Origin: Meghimatium bilineatum
Taxonomy: Eukaryota > Mollusca > Gastropoda > Stylommatophora > Philomycidae
Direction: 5' to 3'
DNA: 64,000 nt
NCBI GenBank assembly: GCA_034231615.1
Contig: CM067315.1
Span: forward strand, 33,292,156 to 33,356,155
In this document: positions 1 through 33,372 of the stretch, in pieces
Layout: each line of letters begins with the position of its first letter
Numbering within the stretch: the first letter of the stretch is position 1
Position numbers and translations under genes: made by a program
Notes under the pieces: generated by a model
The model's database searches: none
What the model saw: only the letters and a program-made list of their open reading frames with translations
Told to the model about the DNA's origin: nothing

Positions 1-410
1 AGATTGTTGAGACATTTAATGCAGAAAGATCTCCACGAATTTCCTCTATCATTTCAGTGAGTTTGGAAACTTCACACCATGTCTAGTCTTCGATATTATC
101 CAGCCATATCTTCTTCTAGTCACCTCGTCTTCTTCGACCCTCCACCGTACCCTGAAGAACATCTTTCGTCATTGAAGAATGTCTCATCACGTGCCCGTAC
201 CACCAGAGTTTACTAAGTTTCACGATTGTTGACAGCCGTTCTTGTTGACCCGCGAATCCATTGATTCTATCATGCACAAACACATTGTGTTCATATGTTC
301 TCGGTAAAAGATACCTAATGCACGTTTATAGCATTTGTTTTCAAGCGCGCTGATTATTCTTTGTAAGTTCGCAGTTAAGTCTATGTCTCACGACCATATA
401 GATATATTGA
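1..410 (-). mobile_element. LINE fragment, reverse-transcriptase C-terminal tail
   Basis: Read on the minus strand, this translates with few breaks into the region after the reverse-transcriptase domain of a non-LTR retrotransposon. Recognisable pieces are a run like CYKRALGIFYREH, then LWWYGHVMRHSSM, then a basic EGRRRRGD stretch followed by LDNIED. The same order (CYRRIL..., FGHI..R, GRPRxxWxDNI) recurs in many relics in this window. It has an in-frame stop after the basic stretch and runs off the left edge, so it is a dead fragment. Confidence 0.7.
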
Positions 411-414
411 CAAA

Positions 415-980
415 ACACATATAAGGATACATATGGCTGTACATTCATCCACATGTATCAGAATGGAAGAATATACCACAGTAATGCCCGCGAAAAGTAT
501 GGTTGAAGAACAGAGCGAAGTATATTCCAAAAAGCGTGGGAGCAATAATGTAATCTTGTTTTACGCCACTCTTCATCACAAGCTCCTCTGATGAAATACC
601 CTCAAAGTTAATAGTACCTTTCGTGCCTGTGCTGAACGACTAAACAATACGTAGGATGGTCGGTGAGCAACCAATCTATTTGCGTAATCTGTTCTTATAA
701 ACCGTAATTTCCATCTCTATATTTTGTTAATTCCGAGACCCATTAAGGCCAGGGATGAAGTATACCTCACCATATCACAACGCCCGGACTAAAGCACAGA
801 GGCAAAGTACGCCCATGTAGCACGGTACTGAAAAAAGTCTATATTTTGATGCGCCTCACCCCATGGGGAACAACAACCCTCGCAATAAACCATTTGTTAC
901 TTCTCAATATTTATGAAGCCACATTTTATTTTCATATAAAATATTATATATTTTGACAAATCAATTATTTACTCAGTCAT
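415..980. other. No gene or repeat recognised
   Basis: AT-rich sequence with no credible exon on either strand. It lies between LINE debris and a minisatellite and is probably old intergenic or intronic DNA. Confidence 0.5.
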
Positions 981-984
981 TAGA

Positions 985-1410
985 AATCTATCATTAAATC
1001 TATCAGTTAATACTGCTATTACTAAATCTATCAGTCAATACTGTTATCACTAAATCTGTCAATCAATACTGCGATCACTAAATATATCAATCAATACTGC
1101 TATCACTAAATCTATCAATCAATACTGCTATCACTAAATCTATCAATCAATACTGCTATCACTAAATCTATCAATCAATACTGCTATCACTAAATATATC
1201 AATCCATACTGCTATCACTAAATATATCAATCCATACTGCTATCACTAAATCTATCAGTCAATACTGCTATCACTAAATCTATCAATCAATACTGCTATC
1301 ACTAAATATATCAATCAATACTGCTATCACTAAATCTATCAATCAATACTGCTATCACTAAATCTATCAATACTGCTATCACTAAATCAATCAATCAATA
1401 CTGCTATCAT
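985..1410. repeat. Minisatellite, 28-bp unit, about 15 copies
   Basis: The phrase ATCAATCAATACTGCTATC recurs every 28 bases, joined by CACTAAATCT. Variants include AATATATC and AATCCATAC, and one copy is shortened near 1365. The first copies are more diverged than the central ones. Confidence 0.9.
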
Positions 1411-1764
1411 TAAAAAAAGAGGGATGTCTGAATCTCTTCAGTTGTATATTTTTGTGTTCCTCGTTGAGTTCATTTTGAGACTTAATTATCTAATCATTGG
1501 ACTTTGCTGTGCGCTGGTTGAAATGGCGCCTCTCTAAAAGAGAAGTAAACTCAATAACTACCTACCAACCTAAGGAGATAAAGTTGTAAGTTATCCCAAT
1601 ATTATAATTTTTTTTCTCCCCATGAACAAACTATGAAGCTTTTCATGAAGTGCCTTAGGCCTGAGTAGAATTGCAATATCGATACCAATATTAGCAACAT
1701 TAATGAGAAAATAAATACAATAAATGTAGATAGGTCGTATACCTGCATACCCCATGAAATAACC

Positions 1765-1767
<3 letters not shown>

Positions 1768-1832
<65 letters not shown>
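1768..1832. repeat. (TA)n dinucleotide tract
   Basis: About 32 uninterrupted TA steps. It produces a spurious alternating Tyr-Ile frame on both strands. Confidence 0.98.
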
Positions 1833-1837
<5 letters not shown>

Positions 1838-2236
1838 ATGCTTTGTATGTTCTTTGTTTTAATATTTTTGGCCACGTTTTGTTTAGATTATCAGATTTCT
1901 GCCATATTTTTCCCCCATTTCATTGTGTTCATTGCGCCATATTTGTTTATCATATCGTTATGTTGATTGTGTCATGTTTTTGCCATTTTTTCATGTCCAT
2001 TTTGTCATGTGTATTTGTGTCATTTTGTCACGTTAATTTCGCAATGTTTTTTCTTCCATATTTTTGTGAGTGTCTTTTTGTCATGTTTTGTTTGTCATTT
2101 CCTATTTTATTTTGCCCTGAACATACTTAGTTTACGAATATACTTTTGTGTTTATTTTATCTGAAATTAAAAATAATTTGCATGAAACATTCATTAAGAC
2201 ATTAAAATAACAATACATTGCTTTTCTTGTTTACAG

Positions 2237-2399
2237 CACACATGACTGTGAAACGAATATGTCAACAAACAACAACATCCATAACAGCTCATCATCACTA
2301 GAGCCTTCCAGTACAGCAAAAGTGAATAGCGTGGCAACTGCCGACTTATCTAAAGAAATCGTCGTAGACGCGGACAAGGTGCTGAGTACAAACTTGTAA
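2237..2399 (+). CDS. Terminal coding exon of an unidentified gene
   Basis: A strong acceptor (TTTTCTTGTTTACAG) is followed by one base of a split codon and 53 open codons to TAA. An AATAAA signal lies 38 bases after the stop. The peptide is Ser/Thr/Asn-rich and looks like a cytoplasmic tail: THDCETNMSTNNN, a serine run, then SKEIVVDADKVLSTNL. It ends Thr-Asn-Leu, which fits a class I PDZ ligand (S/T-x-hydrophobic). This suggests a membrane receptor, channel or transporter, but that is inference. No family was recognised; upstream exons are outside the window. Confidence 0.55.
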
Positions 2400-2436
2400 C
2401 CGGGGCTAGCCTAAATCTGGGATATGAGAAGATGAG

Positions 2437-2442
2437 AATAAA
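2437..2442 (+). terminator. Polyadenylation signal AATAAA
   Basis: Canonical hexamer 38 bases downstream of the TAA of the 2237-2399 exon. It supports that exon being the 3' end of a plus-strand gene. Confidence 0.5.
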
Positions 2443-2893
2443 AGAGGAGAAGATTGGTTTCATCATTTAATATGTGGTAGTAGTTGAAATGGTATATCAC
2501 AGAGGTGGAGACCTGGGTGTCCTTAAGACTGATAGATTAGTCTCATTTAACCAGTTTCCTAGAAATGTGTGAATAATTTAGTTTCTCGAATAAAAGCCAC
2601 CATTAGAGCCACATACCAAACCAGTATCTGGATAGAACTTTAATTTTTATTGCAATGCCATACTATATTATCGTATTTACAAAACATGTCATATGAAGTA
2701 TTCTCTCCAGAAAGTTATATTCATAATGAAATCTCTGAACCCTTCTCTGTCTTGGGCGATGCGGATTGAATTTTTCAACGACGTATTGATGATATCTTTA
2801 ATATCGTCAGTTCAACGTCTTCTTGGTATGCCATTTTCCCTCCCCCATGTGCTCTGCCCTCCATTATTTGTCTTTCTAAACAGTTGTGTCTCT

Positions 2894-3446
2894 TTATATT
2901 ACCAAACCGGTATAGTTTTTTTTTTTCCTTTTGTGTTTAGTAACCAACACTCTGGAATCTTCAATGTGTTTATAATGTCTGAATTCCTCTTTTTTTCTCT
3001 TCCACAATATTCTAATTATCCTTCTGTCGCATTTCATATCAAAGGTGTTGATCCTCTTTCCCGCTGTTTTACTTAAGGTCCATGTTTCACAGCCGTATGT
3101 TGCTACCGGAAAAATAAAAGTTCGTAGCATTAGCAGTTTCGTTTTCTATTTTGTTGTTTTACCATATGTTTTTCAACCGTGTTATTTTACAATATGCCAT
3201 TGCAAATCTCTTCCTTATATCTGTCATGCAGTCTCCTTCACCGTTGATGTTTGCTCCTAAGTATTCGAATTTATCCACACATTCTATCTCGGTATTGTCT
3301 ATTCTGATTTTTGGTTGTTGTGTTGTTATATCTGTTGACAGGATTTTTGTTTTTTGCGTGTTTAAATACAAGTTTTTTGATTCGCAATATTTCTTTGTGT
3401 TCTTGATTAGTTGTTCCAATCCCTTTATATATTTTGAAAGAAGCAC
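2894..3446 (-). mobile_element. LINE fragment, reverse-transcriptase thumb and tail
   Basis: Two minus-strand frames are consecutive pieces of one LINE. The first (3159-3446) carries LNTQKTKILSTDI and the EYLGANINGEG motif after the RT palm. The second (2894-3130) carries PVATYGCETWTLSK and CDRRIIRILW. A frameshift near 3140 separates them and the catalytic part is missing. Confidence 0.85.
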
Positions 3447-3635
3447 TGTGTCGTCTTACAAATAGGTCTGTGGCAATAGTTTACAAAAACATTGTGAACA
3501 TATTTACTGCAAGAATCGGTAAAACTCTTACGGTAAAAATAGAGTTAAACAAAATAGAAAACAAAAGAAATTTGAGTAGTGAGTGATGAACTGAGTCTCT
3601 CGTCGATTATATAGTCCTGCCAAAGTCGTACTCAA

Positions 3636-3790
3636 TATAAGACCTACTGGATAATAGGAAATTCAGCCTTTTAAAATGACGCTGACTATTTCATTAATTT
3701 TCAGTGGCTGTCACACAAAGTATAATCATAGTGATTAATGAAAATCATGGAACTAGTCAAATAAACCATTACAAAGACCTGGGCTAATAC
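3636..3790. mobile_element. Foldback MITE, copy 1
   Basis: Begins GACCTACTGGATAATAGGAA, then CAGCCTTTTAAAATGAC. It contains the core GGCTGTCACACAAAGTATAA, which also occurs at 31275-31450 and 32125-32310. The right inverted repeat is eroded. Confidence 0.6.
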
Positions 3791-4015
3791 TTCTTCGGAT
3801 AATAGTTCTTCGGCTAATACTTCTTCGGTTAATACTTCTTCGGCTAATACTTCCTCGGCTAATACTTCTTTGGCTAATACTTCCTCGGCTAATACTTCTT
3901 CGGCTAATAATTCTTCGGCTAATATTTCCTCGGCTGATAATTCTTCGGCTAATACTTCTTCGGTTAATACTTCTTCGGCTAATACTCCTCGGCTAATACT
4001 TCTTCGGCTAATAAT
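3786..4015. repeat. Minisatellite, 15-bp unit
   Basis: CTTCGGCTAATACTT repeated about 15 times with C/T and A/T variants. A 15-bp unit keeps one frame, so it encodes a spurious SSANT repeat. Confidence 0.95.
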
Positions 4016-4371
4016 TCCTCTGACTTTGTATTATACTGAGAATGATATTTCGTATCATCTAGCTAGAATGAATGATTAGACAAATAGTTATGTAGTTCAC
4101 AGTGTCAGGTTGACTTTCTTTGGAAGTGGTATTACTACTGACTGTAATCCTTTTTTAGGCAAACCATTGGCTATCTCCACACAGTAAATACAACTGACCA
4201 ATAAAATCACGGGAAACATCAAATTGTGTCACCTTTCACATATCTTTTTTTTACTTTTGGCTATTAGCCCAGGCTGAAGAAACAATGAGAGGGACCTGAT
4301 GTGAGACATGAGATGACATTATGCAGAACAGACCGGTCTAACCGTGAACTTGGAAAATACTTATAAGACCT

Positions 4372-4575
4372 CTACACAGAATTAATTAGGACTTAATTCG
4401 TTAAGTTTTTTATTATTGCCGTGACTTTTGGTTTGTCACTATTTACATACTCGGAGTCGCCTTGGATATTTTTGACATGTGACTCCAAGTATATAAATAG
4501 TGACCAACTAAAATAACGACAATAATTTTTTGTAAATTAACGAAGTTCTAATTAATTATGTGCAGAGTTCTTCTA
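4372..4575. mobile_element. Palindromic foldback MITE
   Basis: The two halves are inverted copies. The left arm runs CTACACAGAATTAATTAGG to ACTCGGAGTC; the right arm runs GACTCCAAGTATATAAATAG to CTAATTAATTATGTGCAGAG. Arms are about 90 bp with scattered mismatches and the loop is about 20 bp. There is no coding capacity. This is the form expected of a foldback DNA transposon. Confidence 0.75.
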
Positions 4576-4721
4576 TACTTCTGATGCTCTCAGTCTAACT
4601 GTACTCCATTTCTAATATCTTCCAGAAATTCTTCCTTCAAACAGTAGAGATCTGCATCAGTGTAATGTTAAGTCATTCGCCCGCTGACCAGCAAACACGG
4701 CTTCGAATTCACTTTCCTAGC

Positions 4722-4878
4722 CGAAGACGAATGTGTCGGGCGATTGACTTAAAAAACTGCGACACGATGCATTTTCATTATCAGGACTACATCCTGCTGA
4801 AAATATAGTAGGGTAATTATCCTGCTGCGACAGGGTTCCAGCGGGAGTTTGAGAATGAACGTTAAAGAAGAGGAATTC
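4722..4878 (+). mobile_element. SINE family B copy
   Basis: Starts GCCGAAGACGAATGTGTCGG and ends GGAGTTTGAGAATGAACG, then a GAA-rich tail. The internal hairpin region is partly degraded. Confidence 0.75.
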
Positions 4879-5335
4879 ACTAGTTATTCATGGTTAGGAA
4901 AGGTCGAAGAATGGCGCTATCGTTACTGAACAAGCGTGATCGGTGAAGCTAATCAGGCGGTTTCTGGTCAACCTCTGAATAATCAGCTGATCTTTTATGC
5001 AAAATCTTGTGTCATGACGATGGTTCCGATGATTACTTTTTACCTATATGTGAGCAACGTAATTTTTGGACCACAGGATTGGGTATATTTTCAACACTCC
5101 TCGTAAACTGGACCCAAAATAACAAACTATGTAGTTGTTTTCGTACAAATTTTCTGGCACAACCACCCCAGTCTCCACTATTACAATACGATAATAACAA
5201 ATATTGGAATCATATCAACATAATAGCTTTTTTAAAAATGATACCGGGAAATGGCTTTCGGATTCTAAATTATTTCGTATTTACGAAATTGGTGGAAATA
5301 GACTGTCTAATTATTTACACGAGTTCGCCTGTACA

Positions 5336-5529
5336 TTGCCGTGACCCGAAAGGGAAACTTTCAATAGTGTGACATGCCATTCATGTCGAAAGAGGCGATT
5401 AAGATGATATTTGGGGGTAGAATTGGCTGTGCCATCCAGTAACTTATCCGAAGCCATGACGAAGTCGGATGTTTCAGACCGAATCGCGTAACATATAATG
5501 CAGAGTTTGAGAAAGAATTCAGGAGAAAA
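5336..5529 (+). mobile_element. SINE family A copy, diverged
   Basis: Keeps the family phrases GACCCGAAAGGG, CATGTCGAAAGAGGCGATTA and GAAGTCGGATGTTTCAGACC. The 3' part is shortened before the usual hairpin and tail. Confidence 0.65.
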
Positions 5530-5972
5530 ATAATTACTCGAGATGAGTTCTCAGATAGTAGGACATCTTGTACAAGAATAACGTAGTCCACCCAAGTACA
5601 ACTCACGGTCTACCGTTTCCACCCCAAAACCTTCCACAGGGGATATGTTTGTCTTGCAAACTCCAAACGCAAAGTTGATAATAGACCATCATGGATCAGA
5701 GTTGATGCATAGAGACATCTGCCAACAAATCGCAATGCTGTCACAGACAAGGGTAGCCCACAACTTTAATAAATGCCTAAACAAATTTGTTAAATCTATA
5801 TGGCAGAAATTAAACCGCAGCATAGCGTACTTCAAGTTCCCCAGCGTAAATCACGCGAAAATTCCTAATAGATAATGCATTCCAATACAAACAACATTTA
5901 AACATACAAATAAATTGGAAAAATATAAACAGACTAAAATATAGTTTGTTATTTGTCTATTGTAACCAGAAA

Positions 5973-28191
<22,219 letters not shown>

Positions 28192-28489
28192 CTGTAATTA
28201 AAAAAAAAATGCTGACTCAAGTTAACGATATAAATTACGGTTAGTGTGTAACTATAATTGTTTGATATGTTCAGTTCGATTCTCAAGATCTACCAGCAAT
28301 AGAAATATTGATTATTTCGTGCAATAAGTAGATTTCTGATTGCTGGCCATAATGATAATGTGCATGTTATACACAGAGAGTGTTTATAAATTGACACATT
28401 TAAGTAGAGTTTAAGAATTCCCCATAGAGAAGGCAGTTCTCTAATTTGATTTTTTAGATCGAGGAAAGTTTACATTATATCGCTCATCT

Positions 28490-28562
28490 TCTTCCAGTCG
28501 ACAATGAGTTAGTCACTTCCAGGCGACAATGAGTAAGTCACTTCCAGTCGACAATGAGTAAT
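28490..28562. repeat. About 27-bp unit, three copies
   Basis: CTTCCAGTCGACAATGAGTA repeated with GTCA joins, about 300 bases upstream of P450 coding exon 1. Confidence 0.85.
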
Positions 28563-28834
28563 GGGACATATAATTAATTACATGAAAGTCAGAGAAGACC
28601 TGACGATAAGCCAATACAGCAGTAATACAAATACAAAAATAAATAACACATAAATTTGTATTGGTGTATTACACGCACACATAAAATCTTGCTGATACTG
28701 GTGAAATAATTTGGTAGCATTATATTCAGGACGTAGTCATCAACACAGCATGTTTATCTGTACTGATTTTCTAGACAATATAAATTCGTTCAGTAGTTCG
28801 TCATTGATTTCAGAACGATTCGAAAGTACATTTG

Positions 28835-28905
28835 CGGGATTTGAACCATGTATCTTGTCCATCACAAAGGTACTCTGCAGCACTCCGCCACAGATACTGG
28901 TAGAA
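28835..28905 (-). mobile_element. tRNA-like SINE head
   Basis: Minus-strand TGGCGGAGTGC (A-box-like) and GGTTCAAATCC (B box) about 45 bases apart. There is no closed acceptor stem. Confidence 0.45.
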
Positions 28906-29103
28906 TTAGGTAACATAACGAAGAAAGACAAAACAAATTAACGTTTCGGTCACATACCTTCTTGGTGCGTACCTTCTTTAATTTCTTCACAATACACACT
29001 TTCTAATTTCCTTATAGTTCGCATTTTCTAATTTGTTCATGGATATCACTTTCTAATTTCCTCATAGTATGAACTTTCCTCATCCTCGCCTTTTTGATTG
29101 ACC

Positions 29104-29565
<462 letters not shown>

Positions 29566-29626
29566 TTTTTACTCTACTTTTTCTGTTAGACGAGTCGCAC
29601 TATTGAATGACGATCGGTTTTCGGAC

Positions 29627-29790
29627 GGGGCCCGAAAGAGGAGCAAAGAATAGCAACACTGTTTACTTTCCACGCATATCGTAAAAGGCGACTAAGGAGG
29701 TTATGGGATGAAGTTGGCTGTCCCATCCCATATAGGGTCAGTGACCCAAAGCCATGTTGAAGTCGGATGTGTCATGCCGAAAGGCGCTTC
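29627..29790 (+). mobile_element. SINE family A, 5' half
   Basis: CCCGAAAGAGGAGCAAAGAA, CGCATATCGTAAAAGGCGAC, GTCGGATGTGTCATGCCGAA, then an abrupt end at GGCGC. It is unusual in keeping the 5' half and lacking the 3' tail. Confidence 0.75.
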
Positions 29791-29799
29791 ATTCTCATT

Positions 29800-31250
29800 T
29801 TCATTTTCTTCTTCTTCTCTAACCCAATGAATTGCGAGCAATTAGCTCTTACTTCATATGTGCAGTGGGGAGGTCTCTCTGTAATTTCTTTCGCTTCCAG
29901 GATGCTTCAGCTTTCAGTTTAGTGCAATGCCTATTGAAGGAGCCTTCTACTTAGAGAGGGTATATGTCACGAGACGAGATGTTTACCTAGGTCACCCATT
30001 GCTTGTCTTTCTCCGACGAGACGCTTCGCAGAAAACGAACTATTCCTCGTGTAGGAAAATCATTCCATTACAATCCTTTGTGTCCCTAGGTCCAAGACCT
30101 AATTTCTTCCGTATGAGCCGTGTTGTGTAACCCCGATGGTCGAATTAGACTCAGGGTTGATACACCTTCCTAGATGAGATACTGCTTTGCCAAACACGCT
30201 GGGGTCTGGGATGTGACCTGTGCATTTCTCACGCACTCGCCTCGTTCGCTTGAGATGGCCTTGCAATCCAGGAGTGGTCTGTGTATTTTGACTCTTCGCT
30301 ATTGCGCATAACAACCATAGACGTAAGTAAAGTACAAATCTCGGAGGAGATGCTTCGCGACAATTATCTCTGTATGAGAAGTGTTGGGCAACGGCCAACA
30401 GTCGAGTTGTGCTTGGTTTGCAGTTTGGTTTGCGTCGTTAGAGACTTGCCCCCACTCCCCAACGTTGCCCGCCCCCCCCCCCCCCCCCCCCCCCCAACGT
30501 TGCCCGCAGTGTCCAGAGTTCGAGTTCAACACTGTTTCGGTCAGACATTTGAACAATGCACTCTGAGACATTTGTTCAATGCTTGTCCTGTGTGCAATAG
30601 GTAGCTGTATTCAAAGCATTTTCCACACCCAGGAGTGCATGTTCAAGTTGGCGTATCCAATACTTGAGTCATGACTTCTACTTTGAATGGGATCAATTGT
30701 GATGGGACGCGTGAGCTTCTGTGTGTTCTTGAGCATATACAGTACTTCGGCCAGTCGGTCTCGTGCTGGACTATTGTAGCTTCGTTGCCACTGAATTGAT
30801 TCACACACTACGCTGCCCTCTAGCATGTGTTACATTTTCCATACTCGGTGTGTACTCGTGATATCACCGTACGTTAAGAAATAGCAAGAACAGCTGTATT
30901 TATGTTTCTAAGGTGCACCACGAGGAGGTACTTTTAGTATCTTGGTTATTTGCTAACTCTGGGTCTACACGAGAGTAATGCAAGTTTTTTTTGTACCCTT
31001 CTTTCTCATTAAGTGCCGGAACCATTTCAGTCTGTTTTTCCCCCAATATATTTGATCACAGATGTTGTTCCTACAGTTCTTGTAATCTCCTCATTCCTCG
31101 CATGATATCTTTCTTTTCCGTTTGCTGTTTTCTTAGATATCTCAATTCACACGTAGTAAGCTTTTCTCGCTTGTTCTTCAGTTAGTGTCCATGTCTGTTA
31201 TTGATAACACAATATTGGTATAAACATTGATTTTATTATTTGCCTTTTAG
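29800..31250. other. No gene recognised; locally GC-rich
   Basis: Less AT-rich than its surroundings. Two partly similar stretches occur (around 30010-30120 and 30340-30420, both with ATGCTTCGC or ACGCTTCGC and a CGTATGAG/TGTATGAG phrase), suggesting an old duplication. A poly-C run of about 24 lies at 30472-30496. No exon with convincing splice sites was seen. Confidence 0.4.
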
Positions 31251-31274
31251 TTTCCATCGGACTAGATTTGTTTC

Positions 31275-31450
31275 AAAATTGGTAGTAATGGGAAATCAAT
31301 CCTTCTAAAATGACTCATGTGAATATTTCCTTGATCTGCATTGGCTGTCACACAAAGTATAATCATACTAACCAATTGCAATCACCGGAATAGTCCAATG
31401 AGTTATTAACTAAGAACGATCGATTTCCTATTTGCTAGTAGGTTTTTATT
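31275..31450. mobile_element. Foldback MITE, copy 2
   Basis: GGGAAATCAATCCTTCTAAA at the left, the core GGCTGTCACACAAAGTATAA, and GATCGATTTCCTATTTGCTA with GTAGGTTTTTAT at the right. Confidence 0.65.
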
Positions 31451-32124
31451 TGAGACTGTCATAGTAATATTTAATGTGGAGTCCGAATGCTTTACTAAAT
31501 CTAAGAACATCTAATAAAGTAGAGCTAGCATTAAAAGGACAAACAAATTCAATTTTGTACATACCTTGTTTTGTTAGAGTGATTCAACAGGGCGTGAAAT
31601 GATAAATTCTTACGGTTCCTACACGAATTATAATAGCTGCTTTCGTTTCTAACTTTGAATAGAACTTGACTTCTTAGTTCCAAAAATGTCCTACTATCTT
31701 TACGTACTTTGATTTTTTTTTCTAGCTGCGACTTGAGGAAACAGCTTTAACCTAACACTAACTATCGGCCCTGAGGTCTTCACTATGCCCTGAGACACCG
31801 TTGAATCTTACAGACAGCTATTTATACTAGTCTTCTTAGATTGACGTCATTACTAGATCAGGAAACTCCTGCTGGGCAATCCTTTTGGGGGCGAATCTGC
31901 CACATGGGACATGTCAAATTTAGGAAACGACGATCGGCTCAACTGCAGGCGGTATCGGAATACGTGATAAATGAATTGACCCTAAAAGATATTTTAATGA
32001 ATAAGCCAGGAAAGAATATACTTCTGCAGCATACATTCTCTCTCTCGGCTTATCTAAGACATATTAATTGTAACTCTTATAATTACTGAATGAAGTAGAT
32101 TTGCCACCACATGATCATCGACGA

Positions 32125-32310
32125 TATAATACTTAATGGCTAAGAGGAAATCAAGCCTTCTTAATGACTCCTTTAACCATTTCCATGATTCTCATTCGTC
32201 ACTATGATTATACTTTGTGTAACAGCCAATGAAAATCAAGGGAATAGTTAATTGAGCCATTTTGAAAGGCTTGATTTTCTATTAGCCAGTAGGTCTTATA
32301 TAATTAAAGG
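32125..32310. mobile_element. Foldback MITE, copy 3, best preserved
   Basis: Left end TGGCTAAGAGGAAATCAAGC; right end GCTTGATTTTCTATTAGCCA. The ends pair over about 30 bp with few mismatches. The centre holds TATACTTTGTGTAACAGCC, matching the core of the other two copies. There is no coding capacity. Confidence 0.75.
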
Positions 32311-32981
32311 TCACGGTCATAACAACTTTAATCTTGCCAAGCACGTTGTTTGCTGATGGCAATATCACAAAATGCCAAATATAACAGTACACTACGCCGT
32401 GACACGTTTTCATTCAAAAAAACACGTCTGCACATTTTGTTTTTAGTTCAACTGATTTACCGCAATCATTATTTCTTGAGTGAGAAATCTGAAGTGTGAG
32501 AAATATGTAAATGATGTTAGATCAATGACATTGCTGTCGTTTTCTTTTTATTTTGCTCAAGACAAAGTCAGACGCTGATGTAAATTTTATCAAGGAATTC
32601 TACTGTGGTCATCAGCCCCCAGTGTCGTAGAGATGGTCCGTTAGAGCTGTTTCAGATAGCCATAGTTTTCTTCTTGTGGAGTGGCACAGTTGGCACAAAA
32701 TATGTTCTGGATTTCGGTGTCACCAAATCTAAACCTCGTGTCAATGTGTTATTTGAGGCTGTTGTGACGTTTCTTCAAATTAAACATGATCTATTTTATT
32801 ATTATGTTCATACAGCCACTTCCCGCAAATCTTCTGTCGATCATTCTTCTTCTTCGGCGTTCATTCTCAAACTTTCGCTGGTTCTTTCTTGTATCAGGAC
32901 AACAGTCCTTCTAGATATACAGCAGAATGTACTCCAGAGAATGAAAGTACGACGTGTCGCCGTTTTATTTTCGCCAACAGC

Positions 32982-33258
32982 CAGGGCCGGATTTAGACTT
33001 GATAGGGCCCTAAGCTATTTGAGATATGGGGCCCTTTAACGATTAAGAATATATAGATAGTGAAATAAAAAAATGTTTTGGGGCCCAAATACAGTGGGAG
33101 CTCTAAGCTATAGCTTTTTTTGCTTATAGATCTTCTATTTCTGCGTTCGTTCTCAAACTCCTGCAGATTAGCAGGATGTAGTCTGGGGAACGGAATGCGT
33201 TGTGACATGGTTTACAGCATTGCTGCGATATCTAAGGTTATAGATAAATCCGGCACTG
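32982..33258. mobile_element. Non-autonomous hAT element
   Basis: Terminal repeats CAGGGCCGGATTTA at the left and TAAATCCGGCACTG at the right (13 of 14 match). It is flanked by the identical 8-bp duplication CCAACAGC (32974-32981 and 33259-33266). Without the nested SINE the element is about 160 bp. It has no coding capacity. Its ends differ from those of the autonomous element at 12766-15593, so another hAT must have moved it. Confidence 0.85.
33132..33237 (-). mobile_element. SINE family A inserted inside the hAT element
   Basis: 5'-truncated copy flanked by the direct repeat TTATAGAT (33124-33131 and 33238-33245). It runs from the tail side through CTCCTGCAGATTAGCAGG to TTGCTGCGATATCTAAGG. 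Confidence 0.8.
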
Positions 33259-33372
33259 CCAACAGCCCTACACATAAGTTTTCGGCGATCATCCGCCATT
33301 TACTTGTTAGTTTAAGCGCGTTTAGTTCTTATTATAACGTGGTTTAATTTTATCAATTAATTTCATATCCTC

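Larger units (their letters stand above)
32846..33285 (-). mobile_element. SINE family B copy split by a hAT insertion
   Basis: The family B sequence runs from TTCGGCGTTCATTCTCAAAC to TTTCGCCAACAGC. It is interrupted by 32982-33258 and resumes at CCAACAGCCCTACACATAAG, which corresponds to the family phrase ending CGACACATCCG. Confidence 0.75.

Noticed and set aside
30099-30604. Overlapping frames on both strands near 30.1-30.6 kb
   Set aside because: Less AT-rich sequence gives long chance frames; they cross a poly-C run and show no motif or splice sites.
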